Of a stretch of 28,247 bases of DNA, positions 9,801 to 15,358 are shown piece after piece. The DNA lies in IMG/VR virus record IMGVR_UViG_3300031684_000205, positions 1 through 28,247 of that record; one strand, 5' to 3'. The notes beneath the pieces were generated by a model. The model had not been told where the DNA came from, made no database searches, and worked only from the letters and a program-made list of their open reading frames with translations. Each line of letters starts with the position of its first letter. Within the stretch, counting starts at the first letter, position 1. Position numbers and translations under genes: made by a program. This stretch comes from a virus.

Positions 9801-11315
9801 ATCATCATGACTAAATTCGGTGTTATTTAAAATTATTCCATCACCAGCGGTATAAGTAGTGTCGGTATCAGTTGACTCAATAGTAATTGTATCCCCTGAC
9901 GCACTTAATATAACATTAGAACCACCAATTAAATTAACATCGTCTTCACTTAAATCACTACCACTCAACCTAATAATTGGGTTTGGACCAGAATCAATAA
10001 CATCTAAATCGTAAGTTGTATCAGGTGTAGTTTCTGTGACTGCACTTAAACCCGTTATATGACCAAAATCATCTATCTCAAGGCTTTGAATGTAGGTCCT
10101 ACCAGCATTTATACTAGAGTTTTGTGATGAAGTATCATCATGACTAAATTCTGTTCCTACTAACGTTAGACCACCACCAGCGGTGTAAGTTGTATCAGTA
10201 TCATTAAAGTCGGCTGACAAAGTATCCCCACTCTGAGTCGTTAAGGTGATTGTTTTGACTGTGGTACCACTTACACTTATTGAATTTATTTTATCAGCGT
10301 AAGCTTCATTCCAATTAGTTATGTCTGTAGTTGTACCAGTCACATAAGAAGTACTATCCAAAGAACCATCTCCTTTAACGAACTGATTTGAGTTACCACC
10401 ATCAGTTATAAAAGAATTAGCCGTAATATCATCGACATTTAAGACGTCTTGTTGATTTAAATTAATTGTTGAATTAGCGCCTTGATAAGGAATAAAGGTA
10501 TCGTTTAAATCCAAAGTAAAAGTACCCCCACTTAATCTAGTAAACTCAAGAATATCGTTATTAATGGTTGCACCAGTGACGTAATCATTATCATCTGAAG
10601 AAGAGGAATATGAAGGTATTATTGTAGTTAAATCAGGGGCGTTACCACTCCTCTCTAATGTTAATGTGTTATTTAGTTCATTATAGGTGACACCACTAAT
10701 ATCATTTCTATCAACACTCCTTATTTCACCTTCAGAATCTCTAGCCAGTACCTTACTTAACGAGTTATCAAGAGCGGGTTCATCAACTAAAATTAATTTT
10801 TCACTTCTGGTAATACCTTTAACATCGACCCATATAGTACGCTCACTAAAATCCAAAGAACTACCACTTAAAAGCGTGACTACTTGTGAATTAGTAGTAC
10901 CCGTAAACTCACCTGTATTAATTTCTCTTATAGATGTAACAGTTAAATCAAATGTTACACCAGTATAATTTTCGTAAACAATATTACCATCTACCTCTAT
11001 AAAGTCGTTACCTTCAAAACCTATTACAGTTTGTACATCACCGCTGTTTTCGTCAGTAATAGGAGTAATTCCTTCAACAGCAGGGTTCATCCTAGAATCA
11101 CCAAAGAAGAATATGGTTTCTTGACTGTTACCAGAGAAGGTAGAGTTTATGTCGGCCAAAGTACCTATGGTTACAACAGTAGACTCATCAACACCACCAG
11201 TTAACGCACTATACGTCACACCAAACTGGGTACTACCAGAAAGTTTTGTATTAGTTAACTGAAATTGTTTGACTTGCCTATTATCTGAATAATCAACTTT
11301 GGTAACAAAAGCCAT
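840..11315 (-). CDS. Giant repetitive tail-fibre/adhesin protein (3491 aa)
   Basis: One open frame of 3491 codons. Residues 1 to about 245 are non-repetitive and begin MAFVTKVDYSDNRQVKQFQL; they probably anchor the protein to the virion. A SFITDGGNSNQFVKGDGSLD segment sits near 301-320. From about 372 to 3175 a ~57-62 residue unit (TYTAGDGINLVGTEF, HxDTSS, NRTYIQNIEVD, FGHITGVTT, ETVVNT) recurs about 38 times by hand count, with two other modules interspersed. A second SFITNGGNSNQFVKGDGSLD segment lies near 3335. The C-terminus (about 3417-3491, with NLRAGTVMVVHDGTNVEF and ending DDWRIKVFAKSF) matches a terminal domain style common in Bacteroidota phage fibres. I saw no cysteine. The FGHITG repeat is known from marine phage tail fibres, so a fibre role is likely. 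The length far exceeds typical T4 long-tail-fibre subunits. It diverges from the structural genes at 11376 and shares an intergenic late-promoter pair with them. Confidence 0.9.
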   Translation of the reverse strand: MAFVTKVDYSDNRQVKQFQLTNTKLSGSTQFGVTYSALTGGVDESTVVTIGTLADINSTFSGNSQETIFFFGDSRMNPAVEGITPITDENSGDVQTVIGFEGNDFIEVDGNIVYENYTGVTFDLTVTSIREINTGEFTGTTNSQVVTLLSGSSLDFSERTIWVDVKGITRSEKLILVDEPALDNSLSKVLARDSEGEIRSVDRNDISGVTYNELNNTLTLERSGNAPDLTTIIPSYSSSSDDNDYVTGATINNDILEFTRLSGGTFTLDLNDTFIPYQGANSTINLNQQDVLNVDDITANSFITDGGNSNQFVKGDGSLDSTSYVTGTTTDITNWNEAYADKINSISVSGTTVKTITLTTQSGDTLSADFNDTDTTYTAGGGLTLVGTEFSHDDTSSQNSSINAGRTYIQSLEIDDFGHITGLSAVTETTPDTTYDLDVIDSGPNPIIRLSGSDLSEDDVNLIGGSNVILSASGDTITIESTDTDTTYTAGDGIILNNTEFSHDDTSSLTSTNNSNRTYIQNIEVDGFGHITGVTTADETLVDTNDYVNDVSFNTSTGEFTLTTLSGNTITENLDGRYLTGFTDTNTTYTAGDAIDLIGTEFNHADTSSQNSTNNSGRTYIQNIELDDFGHITGLTTASETFVNTNTTYNTSVVNSGSDAIIRLSGSDVTTDDITLVAGNNITLTPSGDDITIESTNTDTTYTAGDGINLVGTEFNHDDTSTETSSVNADRTYIQSIELDDFGHITNILTGTETVVNTDTTYTAGGGIDLVGAEFSHADTSTQGSSTNGGRTYIQTIELDDFGHITDLTTSTETVVNTDTNTTYATSVINSGSDAIIRLSGSDTSQDDIRLIGGSNVILSASGDNITIESTDTNTTYTAGDGIILNNTEFSHDDTSSLTSTNNSNRTYIQNIEVDGFGHITGVTTASETVVDTDTTYTAGDAISLVGTKFNHADTSSLTSTNNSNRTYIQNIEVDDFGHITGLTTADEIVINTDTNTTYTAGNGINLVGTEFSHEDTSSLTSTNNTDRTYIQNIEVDGFGHITGVTTSSETVVNTDTNTTYTAGDGINLVGTEFNHEDTSSLISTNNTDRTYIQNIEVDDFGHITGVTTGSETVVDTTYTAGDGINLVGTEFSHEDTSSLTSTNNTDRTYIQNIEVDDFGHITGVTTGSETVTNTDTTYTAGDGINLVGTEFSHEDTSSLTSTNNSDRTYIQNIEVDTFGHITGVTTSSETVVDTTYAAGDGINLVGTEFSHDDTSSLISTNNTNRTYIQNIEVDDFGHITGVTTSSETVVNTDTDTTYTAGNGIILNNTEFSHDDTSSLTSTNNSDRTYIQNIEVDDFGHITGVTTASETVVDTNTTYTAGDGINLVGTEFNHEDTSSLASTNNSNRTYIQNIEVDDFGHITGLTTADEIVINTDTTYTAGNGINLVGTEFSHEDTSSLTSTNNTDRTYIQNIEVDDFGHITGVTTGSETVVDTTYTAGDGINLVGTEFNHEDTSSLTSTNNTDRTYIQNIEVDTFGHITGVTTGSETVVNTDTTYTAGDGINLVGTEFSHEDTSSLTSTNNSNRTYIQNIEVDTFGHITGVTTSSETVVDTTYAAGDGINLVGTEFNHDDTSSLASTNNSNRTYIQNIEVDGFGHITGVTTADEIVINTDTTYIAGDGINLVGTEFSHEDTSSLASTNNSNRTYIQNIEVDTFGHITGVTTGSETVVNTNTTYTAGDGINLVGTEFSHEDTSSLTSTNNSDRTYIQNIEVDGFGHITGVTTASETVVDTNTTYTAGDGINLVGTEFNHDDTSSLISTNNSDRTYIQNIEVDDFGHITGVTTASETVINTDTNTTYTAGDGINLVGTEFNHEDTSSLTSTNNSDRTYIQNIEVDDFGHITGVTTASETVVDTDTTYTAGDAISLVGTEFNHADTSSLTSTNNSDRTYIQNIEVDGFGHITGVTTGSETVVNTDTNTTYTAGNAISLVGTEFNHEDTSSLASTNNSDRTYIQNIEVDGFGHITGVTTGSETVVNTDTTYTAGDGINLVGTEFNHEDTSSLASTNNTDRTYIQNIEVDGFGHITGVTTGSETVVDSNDYVNDVSFNTSTGEFTLTTLSGNTITESLDGRYLTGFTDTNTTYTTDVIDSGSDAIIRLSGSDLSEDDITLVAGNNITLTPSGDSITIESTDTNTTYTAGDAIDLVGTEFNHADTSSLTSTNNSGRTYIQNIELDDFGHITDLTTNSETVVNTDTNTTYNLDVIDSGGNPIVRLNGSDATNDDIRLIGGSNVTLSASGNSITINGISDDTTYTAGDGINLVGTEFNHDDTSSLASTNNSDRTYIQNIEVDGFGHITGVTTANETVVNTDTNTTYTAGDGINLVGTEFNHSDTSSLTSTNNSNRTYIQNIEVDTFGHITGVTTGSETVINTDTTYTAGNGINLVGTEFSHTDTSSLTSTNNSDRTYIQNIEVDGFGHITGVTTSSETVVDTTYTAGDGINLVGTEFNHADTSSLTSTNNSDRTYIQNIEVDGFGHITGVTTADETVVNTDTTYTAGDGINLVGTEFNHEDTSSLASTNNSDRTYIQNIEVDTFGHITGVTTSSETVVNTNTTYTAGDGINLVGTEFNHEDTSSQSSTNNSNRTYIQNIEVDGFGHITGLTTADETVVNTDTTYTAGDGINLVGAEFNHADTSSLASTNNSDRTYIQNIEVDDFGHITDLTTSTETVVDTTYTAGNGINLVGTEFSHTDTSSLTSTNNSDRTYIQNIEVDDFGHITGVTTSSETVVDTNDYVNDTSFNTSTGELTLTTLSGNTITESLDGRYLTGFTDTNTTYSTSVVDSGSDAIIRLSGSDATNEDITLVAGPNIVLTPVGDNITIESTDTDTTYTAGDGINLVGTEFNHEDTSSLTSTNNSNRTYIQNIEVDGFGHITGVTMATETVVDTTYTAGDGINLVGTEFNHADTSSLTSTNNSGRTYIQNIEVDGFGHITDLTTSTETVVDTTYTAGNGINLVGTEFSHEDTSSLTSTNNSDRTYIQNIEVDTFGHITGVTTSSETVVDTNDYVNDVSFNTSTGEFTLTTLSGNTITESLDGRYLTGFTDTNTTYTTDVIDSGSDAIIRLSGSDLSEDDITLVAGSNIVLTPVGDNITIESTDTDTTYTAGDGLELNSTEFSHADTSSQNSTNNSGRTYIQNIELDDFGHITGVTTGSETVVDSNDYVNDASFNASTGDITLTTLSGNTVVENLDGRYLTEFTDTNTTYATSVVNSGSNVIIRLSGSDATTDDITLVAGNDITLTPSGDDITIESTSIDTNFFLNGLSFDTGTGVLTASVSGTTNQTIDLDGRYLTSYTETDTLEDVTSRGNSTTENIKANSFITNGGNSNQFVKGDGSLDGTDYLPISGGILTGGLTGTTIDVDSVRLEYQENLNVDSATTEVISTINTSTADAAFFDYVIKKGLNLRAGTVMVVHDGTNVEFTDNSTNDLGDTSDVTFDVDLSGGVLRLLANTTSDDWRIKVFAKSF
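1800..10200 (-). repeat. Coding tandem repeat array, about 38 units of 171-186 bases
   Basis: This is the DNA of the FGHITG repeats in the giant fibre. On the plus strand each unit shows a 'GTTATATGACCAAA' type stretch followed by 'TCAATATTTTG' and 'GTAAGTTCTAT'. Units differ at a few positions with a small set of alternative codons, for example the codon before FGH (Asp, Gly or Thr) and the residue after H in HxDTSS (Glu, Ala, Asp, Ser, Thr). Two other modules interrupt the array. One contains NDYVND and GRYLTGF (five copies). The other contains IIRLSGSD and ITLVAG (eight copies). Boundaries are approximate. Confidence 0.9.
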
Positions 11316-11324
11316 GAATATGTA

Positions 11325-11368
11325 TTTTTATATAAATATTATCGTTTTCCTTTATATTTATATAAAAA
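11325..11368. promoter_or_regulatory. Perfect 15-base inverted repeat carrying divergent late promoters
   Basis: Bases 11325-11339 (TTTTTATATAAATAT) and 11354-11368 (ATATTTATATAAAAA) are exact reverse complements separated by 14 bases. Each arm contains TATAAATA, the T4 late-promoter consensus: 11331-11338 on plus and 11362-11355 on minus. The plus box is 38 bases before the start at 11376, and the minus box is 40 bases before the start at 11315, so both fit a short leader. A gp55-type sigma factor is encoded in the same window. The consensus match is visible; use as late promoters is inferred. Confidence 0.75.
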
Positions 11369-11375
11369 GTGACTT

Positions 11376-11879
11376 ATGCAAACTTTGAAGAAAAAAGATA
11401 TTAAAAAATATATAGGTAAAATAGATAATAACGCTGAAGTTGAGTTAGATGAGCTAGTCAATTCGGTTGGTGGTAGTATTGGTAGTGATGATAAAAATTT
11501 GAACACTAGTCAAATAAAAACCGCACCACAAGCGACTACAGATGATTTTAACACAAAGGCGATTCAACCTAATAGGTACTTATTTAATGTAGATGCTGTT
11601 AATGCGGCAGGTAATGCGGTATCTACAGAGTCAATAGATAAATTAGCTAAAAATAAAATGTTAAAATTATTAGAAAATATATCTACACCAGACTTAAGTA
11701 AAACTGATACCTTAACAGATTTTAATAAAAACGATGTGTCGGACATAAACGAACTACCATCTAACGTAGCTAGAAAGGTAACTGATTTAATTGAGACTGT
11801 TGATAACAATAACTTAAGTAAAAACCAAGTTGAATTAATATTAAAAATCATAAATCAAAAATTAGAAAATAATGCCTAA
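11376..11879 (+). CDS. Unknown small protein, likely virion-associated (167 aa)
   Basis: First gene of a plus-strand run of five small genes, directly behind the plus-strand TATAAATA box. The protein is acidic and Asn/Asp-rich. It has a lysine-rich start (MQTLKKKDIKKYIGKI), a low-complexity centre, then YLFNVDAVNAAGN near residues 68-80 and a predicted helical C-terminal half ending LSKNQVELILKIINQKLENN. I saw no signal peptide, membrane segment or catalytic motif. The stop overlaps the next start by eight bases (ATGCCTAA at 11872-11879). Placement beside the fibre genes under a late-type promoter suggests a structural or assembly role, which is inference only. Confidence 0.8.
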   Translation: MQTLKKKDIKKYIGKIDNNAEVELDELVNSVGGSIGSDDKNLNTSQIKTAPQATTDDFNTKAIQPNRYLFNVDAVNAAGNAVSTESIDKLAKNKMLKLLENISTPDLSKTDTLTDFNKNDVSDINELPSNVARKVTDLIETVDNNNLSKNQVELILKIINQKLENNA

Positions 11880-12402
11880 TAAAGATTTAAATAGCAAAGT
11901 TTACACTGTACCCGATAAGGTTTATAATAAAATCAAACAAGGTTTAAAAACCGTTGATATAAATGATAAGCAAGGTAAAGGAGTGAAAAGAGCTAAAGAT
12001 ATTGTAAATAATAGAGAGGTCTCATATAGTCAAATGAATAGACTTAAAAATTATTTTACTAATAACGATAATAATGATGATGAGTTTAAGTTAATTGGTG
12101 GTAAAGTAACTAAAAATTGGGTTGAAGATACTTTAAAGCAAGACACTGAAAGCATTAAGAAAGAAAAGAAAGTTAAAATGGATGGTGGTCTGGAAAACCA
12201 ATTCATTAAAACACATGAAAAGGATAATGATAATGCAAACCCAACAAATCCAGACGGTGGCCTTATTGACGTCACCAAAGGTAGTACTTTTGATAAAGTA
12301 ATGACTGGGGATGAAGTATACAAATCTAGTGATAGAAAAAATGAGGCGTATAATAGAGAAATAAAATCTATTAAATATTTAATAGAGTACATGAGTAAAT
12401 AA
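11872..12402 (+). CDS. Conserved-looking phage protein of unknown function (176 aa)
   Basis: The frame starts at an ATG overlapping the upstream gene by eight bases. The N-terminal ~65 residues (VPDKVYNKIKQGL, GVKRAKDIVNNREVSYSQ, MNRLKNYF) resemble a short helical module I recall beside virion genes in other Bacteroidota phages. The middle carries KLIGGKVTKNWVEDTL, then a charged linker with Asn/Pro residues and a C-terminal helix SIKYLIEYMS. No catalytic motif or membrane segment is visible. Eleven bases separate it from the next gene. The function is unknown; a structural or assembly accessory is the likeliest guess from context. Confidence 0.8.
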   Translation: MPNKDLNSKVYTVPDKVYNKIKQGLKTVDINDKQGKGVKRAKDIVNNREVSYSQMNRLKNYFTNNDNNDDEFKLIGGKVTKNWVEDTLKQDTESIKKEKKVKMDGGLENQFIKTHEKDNDNANPTNPDGGLIDVTKGSTFDKVMTGDEVYKSSDRKNEAYNREIKSIKYLIEYMSK

Positions 12403-12413
12403 AAACAAATATT

Positions 12414-12737
12414 ATGGCAAACGAATTAGAAAAAGCAGCTAATGCAGCTAGACAACAATTAATTACAAACAACACTTACAATAACTTTGGTTTAAGTAAT
12501 CAGTATTCATCAACTCACACAAGAGCTAGAAGTGATGAACAAACACCTATTTATGGTAAAGGAACAGGCATACCATTTGATACGTATAATGGTGGTGGTG
12601 CTTATGACATTTTTGGTGCTCCTAGTATAGCTGGTTCTGGTAGAATCGCTAACGTAGCAACAAACACCTACAGTGAAGAGAATAGTTACACAACACCTAA
12701 TACTGAAGGTAACACAGGTCAAGTAATTATAGATTAA
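12414..12737 (+). CDS. Small conserved phage protein, likely structural (107 aa)
   Basis: Begins MANELEKAANAARQQLITNN and continues with Tyr/Asn/Gly-rich sequence: GKGTGIPFDTYNGGGAYDIF (residues about 43-62), then GSGRIANVATNTY and NTGQVIID at the C-terminus. I recognise the style (an N-terminal helix followed by a YNGGGAYDI stretch) from small proteins in structural gene clusters of T4-like phages of Bacteroidota and marine bacteria, but know no assigned function. No catalytic motif. The start context is AAACAAATATTATGGC, A-rich without a Shine-Dalgarno sequence. Only four bases separate it from the next gene. Confidence 0.8.
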   Translation: MANELEKAANAARQQLITNNTYNNFGLSNQYSSTHTRARSDEQTPIYGKGTGIPFDTYNGGGAYDIFGAPSIAGSGRIANVATNTYSEENSYTTPNTEGNTGQVIID

Positions 12738-12741
12738 AAAT

Positions 12742-13137
12742 ATGTTAAAGCTTTACAATTTATATGAACAAGTTATATTAGAAGCAACTGAAATCGAAAA
12801 GGTTATGGATGCTATTGAGAAACACTACACCGTAAATATTAAATATAATAATGGTAAGAATGATGGGTCTCAAAATATGAAAAGGTATTGTGAAGTTTAT
12901 AATTTTGGTACAACCTATGGTAATAACAACGCAATAAGGGTTTACCAATTGTCAGGACCAAATGGTCGTGGATGGAAAACACTTAGATTGGATAGAATCG
13001 TCGAGTGGGAACCAACTAACTTTAAATTTAACAATCCAGTTTCTGATAGAGCTGGTAGTGATGCGGAAGATTTCAAACCACACGATAAAACTCTAAGTTT
13101 TGGTGGTGGTGTAACAATATCAAATTTTAATAAGTAA
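12742..13137 (+). CDS. WYL-like domain protein (131 aa)
   Basis: The core matches the pattern of WYL domains, SH3-like folds that bind nucleic acid or nucleotide ligands in regulators. It has a helix ending IEKHYTVNIKYNN (residues 25-37), then MKRYCEVYNFGTTYGNNNAI (46-65), then RVYQLSG, and a C-terminal strand WKTLRLDRIVEWEP (78-91). The last corresponds to the 'FRLDRI' signature. There is no DNA-binding helix-turn-helix, so it is a stand-alone domain. The N-terminus MLKLYNLYEQVILEA resembles short leader helices of other phage virion-region proteins. It lies between small genes of a putative structural operon. Domain assignment is by eye; a structural use of the fold is possible. Confidence 0.75.
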   Translation: MLKLYNLYEQVILEATEIEKVMDAIEKHYTVNIKYNNGKNDGSQNMKRYCEVYNFGTTYGNNNAIRVYQLSGPNGRGWKTLRLDRIVEWEPTNFKFNNPVSDRAGSDAEDFKPHDKTLSFGGGVTISNFNK

Positions 13138-13141
13138 AGAA

Positions 13142-13756
13142 ATGAGTGAACAAAAAACTAAATTAATGGAAATGCTTAGTGGTGCTAAGCAAGTAATGGA
13201 TAAAGTCAACGATAGTAATTTTAAAGTTGACCCAGAGAAGGTTAATAGAAGTATGGCTCAAAGTGGTGAGTTACTTGAAAGTCTACCTGAAGGTGCTACA
13301 CCACAACCCACACCTCAATACACCAATAATGCTTCTCAAAGTAGTGGTCAATATAAAAACCTAGGAACTAGTAAAATGCCTGATAATATAAAAGAGGCTA
13401 TGATTAATAACCCAATACCTAAAATGGATATGAACCCTGATGGTAATCCATCATTTTCATTAGAAGATGTTCAAGAGTTATTAAATAAAAACCAACAACC
13501 AACAGCTCAACCTCAGCAGAGTCAGCCGCAGACACAAACGCAAACTAATCAAGTCAATGAATCTTACATCACTAACTCTAGTGGTCAGAGATTAATTACT
13601 ATGACTGAGGCAGAGTTAGATAAGAAGATAGACGATGCTTTGATGAATTTTATGTCAAAAACATTTACTAAAAACTTAACAGAGAATACAATTAAAAAGA
13701 CAATAAATACCTTAATAAAAGAAGGTAAATTGAAAGTTAAGTCAAAAACTAAGTAA
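13142..13756 (+). CDS. Unknown Gln/Pro-rich protein, last gene of the structural run (204 aa)
   Basis: An N-terminal helical segment (MSEQKTKLMEMLSGAKQVMD) precedes a long disordered-looking region with TPQPTPQY and a glutamine/proline/threonine-rich linker at about 118-137. The C-terminal helical domain (about 150-204) contains TMTEAELDKKIDDALMNFMS and ends in a lysine-rich tail, KEGKLKVKSKTK. The layout of two helical ends joined by a Q-rich tether suggests an adaptor or scaffold, but no family was recognised. It starts four bases after the upstream stop and is followed by an intrinsic terminator, so it closes the transcription unit that begins at 11376. Confidence 0.8.
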   Translation: MSEQKTKLMEMLSGAKQVMDKVNDSNFKVDPEKVNRSMAQSGELLESLPEGATPQPTPQYTNNASQSSGQYKNLGTSKMPDNIKEAMINNPIPKMDMNPDGNPSFSLEDVQELLNKNQQPTAQPQQSQPQTQTQTNQVNESYITNSSGQRLITMTEAELDKKIDDALMNFMSKTFTKNLTENTIKKTINTLIKEGKLKVKSKTK

Positions 13757-13778
13757 CTTATATACTAAATATAAAATC

Positions 13779-13805
13779 AAACCTCACTCAATAGTGGGGT
13801 TTTTT
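13779..13805 (+). terminator. Rho-independent terminator after the structural run
   Basis: Stem AAACCTCACT (13779-13788), loop CAAT, stem AGTGGGGTTT (13793-13802) with one G-T wobble, running into a T-tract to 13805. It lies 23 bases after the 13756 stop. Confidence 0.85.
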
Positions 13806-13830
13806 TATGTTAAAAAACTCTACCTAAACA

Positions 13831-13861
13831 CTTTACTTAATACTATATTTTTAGTATGTTT
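13831..13861 (+). promoter_or_regulatory. Possible Bacteroidota-type promoter before the first glycosyltransferase
   Basis: TATGTTTA (13854-13861) is one mismatch from the Bacteroidota -7 element TAnnTTTG. Twenty bases upstream lies TTT at the -33 position. The local sequence TTAGTATGTTTAA closely parallels ATAGTATATTTGA at 15348-15360. It sits just after a terminator and 23 bases before the next start, where a promoter is needed. Confidence 0.45.
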
Positions 13862-13884
13862 AACGAAGAATTGAACTTAAGTAT

Positions 13885-15129
13885 ATGGAAAAAACAAATA
13901 GCAAAAAGATTAAGGTCCTTGTAGTACCTTCTGACCGAACTGGTGTAAGTTATTATAGGTCAACTAAACCTCACGTACATCTAGAACAAATGTACCCAGA
14001 AGAATTTCACGTAGATATAGATTACGAACCTCAATTAAATAACGATGAGTGGTTGAAGCAATACGATATTATTCATTATCATAGAACGTTAGGTGATTAT
14101 GGACATATGGAAGATTTAGTTAAACATTTAAACTCACTAGGAATAGTTACTATAATGGATTTAGATGACTATTGGTTACCTGAGATGAGTCATCCAGCTT
14201 ATCACATAATAAAAAATAATGATTTGGATGTAAAGATACGTAATAATATTAAAACAGCAGAAAACGTAACTACAACTACATCCATTTTTGCTGACGAAAT
14301 TAAAAAGGTTAATAAAAGCGTTAAAGTTTTACCTAACGCTATTGACCCTAATGAAAAACAATTCATTCCTAACCCTGAACCTTCTGATAAAATAAGGATA
14401 GGATGGTTAGGTGGTAGTAGCCACTTAAATGATTTACAACTATTGAACAAATTAGTAACTAAATTGAAGTCTGATGGTTTATTAGATAAAATACAATTTG
14501 TTATTTGTGGGTTTGACATTAGAGGTAAAGTTAATATGATTAATAAAGAAACTGGCGAAACCACACAAAGAGATGTCAAACCAGAGGAAACAGTATGGGT
14601 TCAATATGAAAAAATATTCACTGATAACTACAGTACAATAAGTCCTGGATACAAAGACCATTTAAATAGATTTGTCACACAGGAATTCGAAGGCGTAGAA
14701 AATGAACCATACAGAAGAGTATGGACCAAACCAATTAGTAGTTATGCAACCAACTACAATTTATTTGATATATCTTTAGCACCTTTAGTTGATAATACTT
14801 TCAATAAAGTTAAAAGTCAATTAAAGGTCATTGAAAGCGGGTTCCATAAAAAAGCATTGATTGCTCAAAACTTTGGACCTTATACTTTAGATGTCGATAA
14901 CGCATACGTTAGAGGCGGTGAGATTGACACAAGTAAAAATGGTTTTCTAGTTGATTCACATAAGAATCATAAATCTTGGTATCAGTACCTTAAAAGACTC
15001 ATTCAAGAGCCAGAAATGATAAAAACTTTCGGTGACAATCTTTATAATACGGTAAAGGACAAATATAGTTTAGATGTTGTAACAAAAGAAAGGGCTGATT
15101 ACTATAAGAAATTATTAAAGGAAAAATAA
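13885..15129 (+). CDS. GT-B glycosyltransferase (414 aa)
   Basis: Likely transfers a sugar from a nucleotide-activated donor, acting in the host cytoplasm. The N-terminal Rossmann-like half contains GVSYYR (residues 20-25), IIHYHRT, and MDLDDYW near 90-96. The linker carries VLPNAIDP near 149-156. The C-terminal donor-binding half starts with IRIGWLGGSSH near 171-181 and ends with a SLAPLVDN...KVIESGFHKKALIA region that takes the place of the usual ExxxxxxxE donor motif. Proteins of this type (GVxYYR plus DxDDYW) are frequent in T4-like phages of marine bacteria and Bacteroidota. It stands alone between a terminator and the small 15131 ORF. Donor and acceptor cannot be read from sequence. Confidence 0.88.
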   Translation: MEKTNSKKIKVLVVPSDRTGVSYYRSTKPHVHLEQMYPEEFHVDIDYEPQLNNDEWLKQYDIIHYHRTLGDYGHMEDLVKHLNSLGIVTIMDLDDYWLPEMSHPAYHIIKNNDLDVKIRNNIKTAENVTTTTSIFADEIKKVNKSVKVLPNAIDPNEKQFIPNPEPSDKIRIGWLGGSSHLNDLQLLNKLVTKLKSDGLLDKIQFVICGFDIRGKVNMINKETGETTQRDVKPEETVWVQYEKIFTDNYSTISPGYKDHLNRFVTQEFEGVENEPYRRVWTKPISSYATNYNLFDISLAPLVDNTFNKVKSQLKVIESGFHKKALIAQNFGPYTLDVDNAYVRGGEIDTSKNGFLVDSHKNHKSWYQYLKRLIQEPEMIKTFGDNLYNTVKDKYSLDVVTKERADYYKKLLKEK

Positions 15130-15130
15130 A

Positions 15131-15271
15131 ATGGAAATATTAAAGAAAATAGGTCGCTATTTTAAAAACTTGTTTTACACCATTATAGGTAAAGAAGTAA
15201 AACCTGAAGATAAGGAAGTTGAAGAAGAAAAATACACGGACTTTTTACTGAAAATAACGTCAAACGAATAA
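15131..15271 (+). CDS. Small unknown ORF (46 aa)
   Basis: ATG at 15131, one base after the glycosyltransferase stop, in a good A-rich start context (GGAAAAATAAAATGG). Translation gives a basic helix MEILKKIGRYFKNLFYTIIG, then an acidic stretch (KPEDKEVEEEKY) and TDFLLKITSNE before TAA. An amphipathic, possibly membrane-touching N-terminal helix followed by a charged tail is all that can be said. Its placement and start context argue for translation; its length makes it uncertain. A further 15-codon frame follows at 15278-15325. Confidence 0.5.
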   Translation: MEILKKIGRYFKNLFYTIIGKEVKPEDKEVEEEKYTDFLLKITSNE

Positions 15272-15327
15272 TTTATCATGGATAGAAAAATGCGTGAATT
15301 AAATGATATATCTGAAGAACAATAACC

Positions 15328-15358
15328 TTGTCTAAAAGTGTTTAAAATAGTATATTTG
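15328..15358 (+). promoter_or_regulatory. Bacteroidota host-type promoter for the HD/MazG pair
   Basis: TTG at 15328-15330, exactly 20 bases, then TATATTTG at 15351-15358. This fits the Bacteroidota primary-sigma consensus (-33 TTG / -7 TAnnTTTG) completely. The start codon at 15375 is 16 bases downstream, giving a short A-rich leader. It implies transcription by the unmodified host polymerase, i.e. early expression, unlike the TATAAATA units. Confidence 0.75.

Noticed and set aside
840-11315. A very long series of ~180-base repeats, as in a CRISPR array or satellite DNA
   Set aside because: The units are coding, of one open frame, much longer than CRISPR repeats, and without unique spacers of constant size.
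840-11315. Diversity-generating retroelement acting on the fibre
   Set aside because: No reverse transcriptase or template repeat is visible in the window, and the unit variation is not concentrated at adenines in a C-terminal variable region.
13757-13884. A tRNA or small RNA gene in the longest gap of the middle region
   Set aside because: Only a terminator hairpin and a weak promoter match are visible; no cloverleaf could be drawn by eye.
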